Shown: positions 7,972-15,595 of the stretch, in pieces
Layout: every line of letters starts with the position of its first letter
Numbering within the stretch: the stretch's first letter is position 1
Assembly: GCF_012927325.1 (NCBI RefSeq)
Contig: NZ_JABBGI010000007.1
Coordinates: 1-64,000 of the forward strand
Source of the DNA: Chryseobacterium antibioticum
Lineage (GTDB): Bacteria > Bacteroidota > Bacteroidia > Flavobacteriales > Weeksellaceae
DNA: 64,000 nt
Direction: 5' to 3'
Program-made: the position numbers and the translations under genes
Notes under the pieces: generated by a model
Told to the model about the DNA's origin: nothing
The model's database searches: none
Seen by the model: only the letters and a program-made list of their open reading frames with translations

Positions 7972-10464
7972 CTATTTTTTATTAAATATTGTCTGTACCT
8001 TATTTCGTATTTTTATCAATAATGGTTCTTTATAATTTTTGTCTTCATCGAAATAGCCGTAACCGTATCCATAGCCGTAGCCATATCCATAGCCTTGTTT
8101 TGTATTATAGTCATTATAAATAAGACCTAAATGATTAATTTCTTCATTATGGTACTTCTCCGTAATCATTTTCAGCATATATTTTTCTGTATATTCGTGA
8201 CGCACCACATATATGTTGGCATCAGAATATTTCATCAGCTCATACGAGTCAGCTACCAGACCTACCGGCGGCGAATCGATAATGATAAAATCATATTTTT
8301 CTTTCAACTCTTCTAAAAATCTGAAATTTCTTTCGCTCATTAAGAGCTCTGAAGGATTGGGAGGGATAGGTCCGGAAGTCGCAACATCCAGATTAGGAAT
8401 TTTGGTTTTATTGATGATCTGCTCTATTTCAACTTCTCCTGTAAGATAGTTGGAGATCCCATATTTATTATCGATTTTAAAATCCCCGAAAATCTTAGGC
8501 TTTCTAAGGTCCATCCCAAGCAGGATTGTTTTTTTATCACTTAATCCTATTACTGAAGCCAAGTTGATAGAAATATATGTTTTTCCTTCTCCTCCAATGG
8601 ATGAAGTAACCAAAATGGTTTTTCCTTTCCCGTCTTCCTTATTGTTTTCCATCAGAAATCTCATGCTCGCTCTTATCCCTCTGAACGCTTCTGATACTGA
8701 TGATTTAGGCTGTTCCAAAACGGTAAGCATATTCTCGTTGCTGTTGTTTCCAATCACACCCAGAAGCGGAATCTTCGTTGCACTTAACAATTCTTTGATA
8801 TTTCGGATTTTATTATCTAATGCTTCCCCGATGAGAATGAATAATAATGGAAGTAATAGCAGTCCGGTCATAATTGCCAGCTTTATCGCTTTGATATTCG
8901 GACCTATCGGAGCCTGTCCCAGGTTCTTGGCAGGATCTATTACCGTTATATCCGACTGGTTGGTAGCCACTTTCATTTGCGCCTCATTTTGTCTTCCCAA
9001 AAGGCTATTGTATGTAGCTTCTATCATACTGTATCCCCTTTCTGCATCGAGATATTTTCTTTCTTTTTCAGGATATGAATTCAGATCGATATTTGCTTCT
9101 GCCACCTGTCGGTCTATTTTACTGATCTCATCATAATATTTCGTATAATAATTTCTCAAAGTACCAGAAGATCCTGATCTTGCTTCATCAATAAGTCTGT
9201 TTATTTCTTTAATAGGCTCAGAGTTCGGCTTATAGATGGTTGACATTTCTCTTTTCTTCATGTATAAAGCTTTAAGCTCTGTCACAGAAGCAGAAAAGAA
9301 TCCGTCTTCAAAACCGGCAGCATTGGTGCTGATCATTTTATCAAAATCTTGAGCCTGTAAAGTATTTTTAATATTGTTCAGTGAGCCGATCTTACTTACA
9401 ATATCAGCTTTCTTCGCTTCAAGGTCTTTTATTTTATCTAAAGACTTTTCGTCTCTGTCTTTAATATTATAAAGCTTTTCTGAAGTTTTTAAGTAGTTCA
9501 AAGCTGTAGCACTTGAATCTAGTTTTTTGCGGATATTATCTATATTATTCTGTAGATAAAGATCTGTATTTTTATTAACTATATTTTTATCGGCAAGTCT
9601 TTTTTTCTGAAGTTCCGTTACTGATTTATTTAAGAAATTTACAGTACTGTTGAGATTAAATCCTTTTTTATTGATAATCATGATCGTCCCGATCTCCTTA
9701 TCAAATTCTACTCCTATTGTAGAAACAATATCATTAACACTCTGGTTAACAGAATTAAGTGTCACGATAATATTCTCAACTTTTATTTTGGGGGTATCAG
9801 TATTTCTAAGCAATCTGAATCTAAGATTCGGAGAATTAAACCATTCGTTAATTTTTATGATCTTATTTGCTGGTTTGCTGTATCCATTAATAGACTGAAA
9901 GCCTTCTGTTTCATAGCTATACAGGTTGGTAGACTGTCCCTCTGTCGGAAGAACTACCTCATAGGAATCTCCTCCTTTTGGAATCAGCGTAATAGGATAA
10001 TTAATCTGCTGAAGGTGTTTTTTATCTACTTGCAGAAAGATCGGCGAATCTGTTTTATCAATATACGTTGATTTGATTACTCCTTTGGTAGAATAATTAA
10101 CAAAAAGATCTAGTTCTTTCACCAAAAACTCGTTATGAGATCTTGATAAAAGCATTTTTTTAAGATAAACTCCATCTTGATTTCCGTTCTGTCCCCAGAT
10201 AAAGTTGATAGACTGGTTAGGTGTAAAATAGCTGGAAGTATTATTGGATATGCTCAAAGAAAGGTTTGAAGCATAAATATTCTGTGCATAATATTTACTG
10301 TATACCCAGGAAATAACATAGCCGATCAACAGCATAAATACAAACCAGTACCAGTTTTTGAGTATTCTTCTCAGAAAATGTTCAATATCAAATAATGCAA
10401 ACGATCCGTACTTTTCCTTCTGGAGTTCACTTTTCCCTACTTTGGTGTCTTTTTCTGGAATCAT
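7972..10464 (-). CDS. Wzc-type polysaccharide co-polymerase / BY-kinase
   Basis: An 830-residue inner membrane protein combining a Wzz-like chain-length domain with a bacterial tyrosine kinase. A first membrane helix lies near 36-56, a long periplasmic coiled-coil region follows, and the second helix is near 525-548. The cytoplasmic kinase has Walker A SSIGGEGKT (near 622-630), Walker A' LLGMDLRKP (near 648) and Walker B IIIDSPP (near 730). The C-terminus has seven tandem Gly-Tyr pairs (about 791-804), the expected autophosphorylation cluster. It controls export and length of a surface polysaccharide together with the Wza-type protein three bases upstream. Confidence 0.94.
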   Translation of the reverse strand: MIPEKDTKVGKSELQKEKYGSFALFDIEHFLRRILKNWYWFVFMLLIGYVISWVYSKYYAQNIYASNLSLSISNNTSSYFTPNQSINFIWGQNGNQDGVYLKKMLLSRSHNEFLVKELDLFVNYSTKGVIKSTYIDKTDSPIFLQVDKKHLQQINYPITLIPKGGDSYEVVLPTEGQSTNLYSYETEGFQSINGYSKPANKIIKINEWFNSPNLRFRLLRNTDTPKIKVENIIVTLNSVNQSVNDIVSTIGVEFDKEIGTIMIINKKGFNLNSTVNFLNKSVTELQKKRLADKNIVNKNTDLYLQNNIDNIRKKLDSSATALNYLKTSEKLYNIKDRDEKSLDKIKDLEAKKADIVSKIGSLNNIKNTLQAQDFDKMISTNAAGFEDGFFSASVTELKALYMKKREMSTIYKPNSEPIKEINRLIDEARSGSSGTLRNYYTKYYDEISKIDRQVAEANIDLNSYPEKERKYLDAERGYSMIEATYNSLLGRQNEAQMKVATNQSDITVIDPAKNLGQAPIGPNIKAIKLAIMTGLLLLPLLFILIGEALDNKIRNIKELLSATKIPLLGVIGNNSNENMLTVLEQPKSSVSEAFRGIRASMRFLMENNKEDGKGKTILVTSSIGGEGKTYISINLASVIGLSDKKTILLGMDLRKPKIFGDFKIDNKYGISNYLTGEVEIEQIINKTKIPNLDVATSGPIPPNPSELLMSERNFRFLEELKEKYDFIIIDSPPVGLVADSYELMKYSDANIYVVRHEYTEKYMLKMITEKYHNEEINHLGLIYNDYNTKQGYGYGYGYGYGYGYFDEDKNYKEPLLIKIRNKVQTIFNKK
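8053..8094 (-). repeat. Seven-fold hexamer repeat coding (Gly-Tyr)7
   Basis: Seven consecutive GGN-TAY codon pairs encode GYGYGYGYGYGYGY in the kinase tail. The codons vary (GGC/GGA/GGT, TAT/TAC), so the peptide repeat is kept rather than being a fresh slippage product. Tyrosine clusters at this place are phosphorylated in Wzc-type kinases. Confidence 0.9.
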
Positions 10465-10466
10465 GG

Positions 10467-11327
10467 TTAAAGGTTTTTAAGAAGCAGGTAAATTGATAAT
10501 GCTGTAGTAATCACCGATACTCCAGTAACTAAAGTTTGTACAGGATCTTTCCCAAATCCGTTCAAGCTCTTTCCTCTGGTATTCAGATAGATCTCGTCAC
10601 CATTCTGTATATAATAGTAAGGCGAATTCATAATATCTTCGCGAGTAAGGTCTATTGTTGCTTTTTTGATTCCTTCCGGCAGTTTTCTGTGGATAACTAT
10701 ATTTCTTCTATCTATCGTTCTGTTCAGACCTCCATTAATAGCAAGTGCCTCCGTGATTGTAAGTGTATTTTTGTGTACTACTTTTTCTCCTGAAAGACCT
10801 GTAGTTTCTACATCTCCCAAAATATAATACGTAATCCCGTTTGTATTCAGCCTTACTTCAGCCTTTCCTTCCTGAAAGTTTTCATTTACTTTTTCCTGAA
10901 GCTCCTGAGTAAGGTCTTCAAGTGTTCTTCCTTCCGCTTTAACATATCCTATTCCGAAGACATTAATATCTCCTTTGGAATCTACCTTCAGTCCGTTAAA
11001 ATAAAAATTCATATTTCCTCCCACAGATGAGCCGCCAGTACCACCTCCAGCACCTGCTGATGCGGTATTATTACCACCGTTAACTCCACCTGATGAATTT
11101 AGAGAAGAATAGAATTGAGCTGCATCTCCCTTAGGAGTAGTTACAATATTGAGATTAAGTATATCATTCTTTGTAATTCTGTAGGTAGGAATATTGTAGG
11201 GAATAAGTCCTTCCTCATTAATTACAAGGCTTTCGCTGGGTTGCATATACCTCACATCTTTTTTGGTGATGCAGGATGTAATAAAAAAGGGTAATATTAA
11301 AAATAAATACTTTAAGTTCTTCATCAT
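10467..11327 (-). CDS. Polysaccharide export lipoprotein, Wza type
   Basis: An outer membrane export lipoprotein of about 286 residues. Two adjacent ATGs (11327, 11324) give a lipoprotein signal LILPFFITSC with the lipidated Cys; a longer reading adds an implausible N-terminus before this signal. The poly-export domain begins with YRITKNDILNLNIVTTP. A Gly/Ser/Asn-rich insert (GAGGGTGGSSVGG) interrupts it, and an SLBB segment YYILGDVETTGLSGE follows. The C-terminal helix VTGVSVITTALSIYLLLKNL would be the outer membrane crossing. It pairs with the kinase gene just downstream for glycan export. Confidence 0.92.
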   Translation of the reverse strand: MMKNLKYLFLILPFFITSCITKKDVRYMQPSESLVINEEGLIPYNIPTYRITKNDILNLNIVTTPKGDAAQFYSSLNSSGGVNGGNNTASAGAGGGTGGSSVGGNMNFYFNGLKVDSKGDINVFGIGYVKAEGRTLEDLTQELQEKVNENFQEGKAEVRLNTNGITYYILGDVETTGLSGEKVVHKNTLTITEALAINGGLNRTIDRRNIVIHRKLPEGIKKATIDLTREDIMNSPYYYIQNGDEIYLNTRGKSLNGFGKDPVQTLVTGVSVITTALSIYLLLKNL

Positions 11328-11343
11328 ATTTGAATGTTGTTTG

Positions 11344-11351
11344 CAAAAGTA
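11344..11351 (-). promoter_or_regulatory. -7 box before the Wza-type gene
   Basis: TACTTTTG on the minus strand, 16 bases before the start codon at 11327, fits TAnnTTTG. It falls between the WecA-like stop and the wza start, so the export pair may have its own promoter. No clear -33 element. Confidence 0.4.
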
Positions 11352-11355
11352 AAAA

Positions 11356-12483
11356 TTAAATTGATATTTTCTTGTTATTTCGTAAACGATAAATAATATC
11401 TGGGAGGTAGGCACCAAAAAAACCTAGTAAAATGATTATCAGCAGAAGCAGATTTATATTGATATGCCTTAAATAATAAGCTACCGTTACGATCATCAGA
11501 TAATAAACAATGATATAAAATGTGGAACGTCTGTGCGTAAGATCTAGTTTGAGCAACTTGTGATGGATATGGTTTTTATCGGCATCAAAAGGTGATTTTT
11601 TATTGCAGATCCTTACAATGATCACGTTTAAGGTGTCTACTATAGGCAAAATAAGAATAGCTACCGCAATAGCCGGAGCTGACTGAAGGTGATACCTCGG
11701 AACATTGGGAAGTTCTTTATCGATGAAAATATCGATGAAACAGATGGATGTAAAAGCCAGCAGGAAACCGAGAAGCATTGATCCCGTATCCCCCATGAAT
11801 ATTTTATTGGTCCTGTAATTAGATAGATTATAGTACAGAAATGCCAGTACAGTTCCTATAATAATCGCTGACAAAACTACTAATGGATAGTTATATTCTC
11901 CCAACCGGTAGTAGCTTATTCCAAATAAGCCGCTGCAAATGACAGAGTATCCGCCGGCCAATCCGTCTATTCCGTCAATCAGATTGAATGCATTGATCAG
12001 GACAATAAAGGTAATGATGCTGAACAATATACTTACAATATAACCAAGTTCATATATCCCCAATATCCCAAACAGGCTTTTGATTCTGATATCCGATCCT
12101 ATTACAATAAGTGATGATACAATGATTTGTGCTACCAGTTTCTTATACGCTCTCATCACAACGATATCGTCCATCACTCCAATATAAAGAAGGATAATTA
12201 ATGAGGCAAATAAAAATTTATAGAGATCAAATAGTTCGTAGGCAAAGATTGATGCGGAGATTCCGATCGAGTAAAAAATAGCAATCCCTCCAAGATTGGG
12301 GATTTTCCTGAGGTGAGAACTCCTTATCCCTGGCTCATCCATAAGATTCTTTCTTCTGGATATTTTAATGATGGTAGGAATGGAGAAATAGGTAATTAAA
12401 AAAGCAAACAGAAAACCCAGTCCTATTTTCACGTAAAAAATAGAAATTCCTGATTCGCTTAAGAACAATTCAAAATTCTTCAT
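11356..12483 (-). CDS. WecA/MraY-type undecaprenyl-phosphate sugar-1-phosphate transferase
   Basis: A 375-residue polytopic inner membrane enzyme with about ten hydrophobic helices. It transfers a sugar-1-phosphate (commonly N-acetylglucosamine) from a UDP-sugar to undecaprenyl phosphate, starting a lipid-linked glycan. Diagnostic motifs are NAFNLIDGIDGLAGG (metal and substrate binding), FMGDTGSMLLGF and NHIHHKLL. The early DEPGIRSSH motif is typical of WecA/TagO rather than MraY, and the adjacent export genes support a surface glycan rather than peptidoglycan. The exact sugar is not determinable. Confidence 0.93.
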   Translation of the reverse strand: MKNFELFLSESGISIFYVKIGLGFLFAFLITYFSIPTIIKISRRKNLMDEPGIRSSHLRKIPNLGGIAIFYSIGISASIFAYELFDLYKFLFASLIILLYIGVMDDIVVMRAYKKLVAQIIVSSLIVIGSDIRIKSLFGILGIYELGYIVSILFSIITFIVLINAFNLIDGIDGLAGGYSVICSGLFGISYYRLGEYNYPLVVLSAIIIGTVLAFLYYNLSNYRTNKIFMGDTGSMLLGFLLAFTSICFIDIFIDKELPNVPRYHLQSAPAIAVAILILPIVDTLNVIIVRICNKKSPFDADKNHIHHKLLKLDLTHRRSTFYIIVYYLMIVTVAYYLRHININLLLLIIILLGFFGAYLPDIIYRLRNNKKISI

Positions 12484-12598
12484 TTTTTTTTATCAAGTAC
12501 ATCATTAATGCCTCTGATAAAACTTCTCCAGACGCTTCATAAGAAACTCTCTGTCAAAGTTTTAGTGATGACCGAAATAATTGTACTTATCATTTGTG

Positions 12599-13585
12599 TT
12601 ATAACATTTTTCTTATCAATTTCTTTTGTCCGGCAAAAAATAACAGATAAAAAATCTTTTTTTTCACTGGCAAAGATAAAAGATAATTCTTACCGAAACG
12701 ACTATAGCTCAATATATCTTGAATTTTTATTTTTCTTTCTTCCATAAAAATGGCCAATTCATCAGTCATTGTATTGAACGTTTCTTCGTTCTTCACAAAA
12801 GCAACATAAGCAAGAAAAGAATACACGCCTTCAAAAATCTGAAAATTTTTCAGTTCTTTCCTCTTATGGGAATATTCTGATTCTTCAAATCCAGATTCCA
12901 CATCTTTCACGGCCTTCAGGATATCAAGCCCTTTTTCTGTATGGGTTTTCGTAATAGAATCTGTACGCTCCAGGTACTGATAATGAAAATTCTGCGTCTG
13001 AGCCACAACTTTGCACTCAAGAAGCAGCTGCGGTATCAGCTGAATATCTTCAAAATGAACTCCTTTTTTAAACCTTTTATCAGCAAAGAGATCTTTTTTA
13101 AACAACTTATTGCAGGCAAAATAGCTAAGATCCGAAAAAACTGAAAAATGATCTTCCAATTCAATCTTTTCTGACATATTGGGAATTTGCGTCAGTTTCT
13201 GGACAACTTTTCCGTTCTGATCTACTTTCTGGATATTACAGATAACCATTTTAGCATCATGCTTTTCTGCTAGTTGCAACATTTCTTCAAACATTGTGTT
13301 TGTGACATAATCATCACTATCCACAAAACCTATATATTCTCCTGAAGCTTTGTCTAATCCAAAATTCCTGGCATCACTTAAACCTCCGTTCTCTTTGGTA
13401 AACGCTTTTATTTTTCCCGGAAACTTTCTAGCATACTCTTCAATGATCAGTCCGGAGGCATCTTTACTTCCATCGTTAACAACCACAATTTCAATATCCT
13501 GAAGACTTTGACTCACAAGAGAATCCAGGCATTTAGCCAGATAATTCTCTACATTATACACGGGAACTATAATTGAAACCATCAT
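12599..13585 (-). CDS. Glycosyltransferase family 2
   Basis: A 328-residue GT-A fold glycosyltransferase. It opens with SIIVPVYNVENYLAKCLDSL, has VVVNDGSKDAS (nucleotide binding) and GFVDSDDYV, whose DSD is the metal-binding DxD equivalent. It would add one sugar to a lipid-linked oligosaccharide at the inner membrane face. Two ATGs (13585, 13582) open the frame; the first overlaps the upstream SGNH gene stop by four bases, which shows translational coupling. Donor and acceptor unknown. The 115 bases between its stop and the WecA-like start show no gene. Confidence 0.9.
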   Translation of the reverse strand: MMVSIIVPVYNVENYLAKCLDSLVSQSLQDIEIVVVNDGSKDASGLIIEEYARKFPGKIKAFTKENGGLSDARNFGLDKASGEYIGFVDSDDYVTNTMFEEMLQLAEKHDAKMVICNIQKVDQNGKVVQKLTQIPNMSEKIELEDHFSVFSDLSYFACNKLFKKDLFADKRFKKGVHFEDIQLIPQLLLECKVVAQTQNFHYQYLERTDSITKTHTEKGLDILKAVKDVESGFEESEYSHKRKELKNFQIFEGVYSFLAYVAFVKNEETFNTMTDELAIFMEERKIKIQDILSYSRFGKNYLLSLPVKKKIFYLLFFAGQKKLIRKML

Positions 13586-14358
13586 TTTGTTTCTGCTAAA
13601 TTAACGATTCCTTTTGCTAAAAATTCACTGAATTTCTGATAGCCTTGTTTATTTAAATGAAGCGGATCTGCATATAAATTTCGGTTTTTATCAAAATCTT
13701 TGCTTACTTCATCGAAATTTAAAATGGCCGCTTTTTTATCCAGTCCATTACGTTTTAAGTCTTCCAGGAGGGCTGTTCTGTAATCTGGTATCTTAAATTC
13801 TGTTCCTCCGTTTAAAAATAATTCGGCCCCTCTGTTGCTAAGACTGCTTATTATATTTTTATTTTTAAAATCTTCTTCGACTCCAAATTCAGGAAGAGAA
13901 ACCACAACGGGTTTGATGTTATAATGCAACAGCGTTTTGATGATCATCACCATATGGTGGGTGTAAAATTCAGGTCCTACATGGGTTGCCGCATCATTGA
14001 CCCCAGCAATTACAATGCAGTAATCCGGTTTTTTATCAATTACTTTTTTGGAAGAGAACTCTTCTCCATCGTCTTTAAAAAGATTTTCATAAATCCTTTT
14101 AGTCTTGGCGCCTGGATTTCCGGATGAATAGATTTCCGACTGAACTCCTTTATCCAAAAGTTTCTTTTCCAGAAGGGAATCTAAATTCTGTCTCACGACC
14201 CAACTGTCGCCAATAATACCGATCTGTAACCCGGTTTCAGGTTTTGTACCGGAAGAAAAATAATTTTCCTCTCCTGCATAGGAATATTTATTCCAGAAAT
14301 ATACGAAGCAGAACACTCCGGTCAGCAGAACACTACTTAATACTATCTTTTTTTTCAT
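13582..14358 (-). CDS. SGNH/GDSL-family hydrolase, membrane anchored
   Basis: A 258-residue protein with an N-terminal hydrophobic segment (VLLTGVFCFVYFW) followed by an SGNH hydrolase domain. Block I is IIGDSWV (nucleophile Ser), block III is IAGVNDA (GxND), and block V is ADPLHLN with the catalytic Asp and His. Such enzymes remove or add acetyl groups on glycans or lipids. Position directly before a glycosyltransferase and near the export genes suggests glycan O-acetyl editing in the periplasm, which is an inference. Confidence 0.85.
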   Translation of the reverse strand: MKKKIVLSSVLLTGVFCFVYFWNKYSYAGEENYFSSGTKPETGLQIGIIGDSWVVRQNLDSLLEKKLLDKGVQSEIYSSGNPGAKTKRIYENLFKDDGEEFSSKKVIDKKPDYCIVIAGVNDAATHVGPEFYTHHMVMIIKTLLHYNIKPVVVSLPEFGVEEDFKNKNIISSLSNRGAELFLNGGTEFKIPDYRTALLEDLKRNGLDKKAAILNFDEVSKDFDKNRNLYADPLHLNKQGYQKFSEFLAKGIVNLAETK

Positions 14359-14369
14359 CTTGTGTATAC

Positions 14370-15437
14370 TTAAAAGGTCAGCCTGGGATTAAGCGTTCCT
14401 CTTTTTGCTTCTTCAAAATCTTTCCTGGAACATGGAATACAGTTTTCTATATTGTCATCATCCCCAAAATACCATAAATTGCTGAAGGTATCCCGTTTGA
14501 AAGCATATTGATCTTCATCTATCAAAACATAGAACAGCTCATAATGTCTTTCTCTGGGATGAGACCGCTGGATGTTGATCCCTTCGATCAGATACCAGAT
14601 CATTTGTGCTAGTAGCTGATGATTTAACTGATTTTCGGAATAGATATTATAATTAAAAATCCCTACAGACTTTAAGTTTTCGCTCAATCCTATTTCTTTC
14701 ATATAGGCACAGATCTCTCTCCTGTTCAATCCGTTCACCTGAGGATTCATAGAAAAGGGTTCACTGAAGCTTTCAATGGCATCACAGTTTAAGGTTACCA
14801 AATCTGTTTTCCTGAAAAACGGTTCTGTTTTTTCTGTGGAATTCATCATTTCAGCCAGACGGATGATATCAAATTCAACTTCTTTAATGAGTTTTATTGA
14901 ATCTGCTTCATTCAGATGCTTCTGATATCCTAAGTGATGGTAGTTTTTGATCGAGAAATTTTTAGACCCTAATATCTTTCCTAAAAAAGTATGTTCATTG
15001 ATAGCCTCACCCTGCTGAAGGGAAATAATATTGCTGATCTGGGTATAATTGATATTTTTCTTATGAAAATTCAATGTTGAGAATAGTGAGAAAGCAAAAT
15101 CGTTGGACCCTCCGATAATCACCGGAAGGGCTCTTTTGTAATGGCATGCTGATAAAACTTCCTGCAGAATGTAATGGGAATCCTGAACAGATTTCCCGGA
15201 AACAAGATCTCCAAGATCTACTACAGGAATTTCAAAATCCAGCTGTGAAAGTTTATAAAACTCTTTTCTGACTGCTGTAAAATCCTGTACTTCCGCATCG
15301 CCGCCCGCTCCTCTGTAATCCGAAACAAAGAGAAGAACGATACTGTCTTCTTTTATATCTTTCGTAATCTTACTGCCGATCTGCCAGCTTTCTGCTTTGA
15401 AATTTCTTGGTGAAATGATAAAATCTTCAAAATCCAT
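14370..15437 (-). CDS. Arginase/formimidoylglutamase-fold protein with degenerate metal site
   Basis: A 355-residue protein of the ureohydrolase (arginase, agmatinase, formimidoylglutamase) fold. Recognisable blocks are VDLGDLVSGKS, VIIGGSNDFAFSLFSTL and LVTLNCDAIESFSEP. In true arginases the corresponding motifs are GGDHS, DAHxD and SxDxDxxDP, which bind two manganese ions. Here GGDH reads GGSN, no DAHxD is visible, and the last motif reads NCDAIES, so most ligands are gone. It may be a non-hydrolytic relative. It lies 11 bases before the SGNH gene but the functional link is unclear. Confidence 0.7.
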   Translation of the reverse strand: MDFEDFIISPRNFKAESWQIGSKITKDIKEDSIVLLFVSDYRGAGGDAEVQDFTAVRKEFYKLSQLDFEIPVVDLGDLVSGKSVQDSHYILQEVLSACHYKRALPVIIGGSNDFAFSLFSTLNFHKKNINYTQISNIISLQQGEAINEHTFLGKILGSKNFSIKNYHHLGYQKHLNEADSIKLIKEVEFDIIRLAEMMNSTEKTEPFFRKTDLVTLNCDAIESFSEPFSMNPQVNGLNRREICAYMKEIGLSENLKSVGIFNYNIYSENQLNHQLLAQMIWYLIEGINIQRSHPRERHYELFYVLIDEDQYAFKRDTFSNLWYFGDDDNIENCIPCSRKDFEEAKRGTLNPRLTF

Positions 15438-15500
15438 ATTTTTAATCCGAAAACTTGAGAATAGGTTAATTTACTAATTGCTTTACTGAACAAACATACA

Positions 15501-15530
15501 AAAAAACCACAGCAAGTTCCTATCCTGTGG
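15501..15530 (-). terminator. Second hairpin between topA and the arginase-fold gene
   Basis: CCACAG and CTGTGG (15507-15530) form a 6-bp stem with a 12-base loop. On the minus strand it is followed by seven T. It may be a backup terminator for topA or the end of a small transcript. Confidence 0.45.
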
Positions 15531-15543
15531 CATTTTTGTTCAT

Positions 15544-15578
15544 AAAAAAAGCCGTCAACACATATTGTTAACGGCTTT
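15544..15578 (-). terminator. Terminator after topA
   Basis: Minus strand: AAAGCCGT-(T)AACA pairs with TGTT-(G)ACGGCTTT across a short loop (15548-15578), followed by a T run. It starts 18 bases after the topA stop. Confidence 0.8.
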
Positions 15579-15595
15579 GTATATTTATTTTAAGA

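Noticed and set aside
8450..9136. 228-codon plus-strand frame opposite the tyrosine kinase
   Set aside because: Antisense to a clearly coding gene with intact motifs; composition is that of a reversed Lys/Glu-rich gene.
11356..12483. MraY of peptidoglycan synthesis
   Set aside because: The neighbours are glycan export genes rather than mur/fts genes, and the motifs fit WecA/TagO better.
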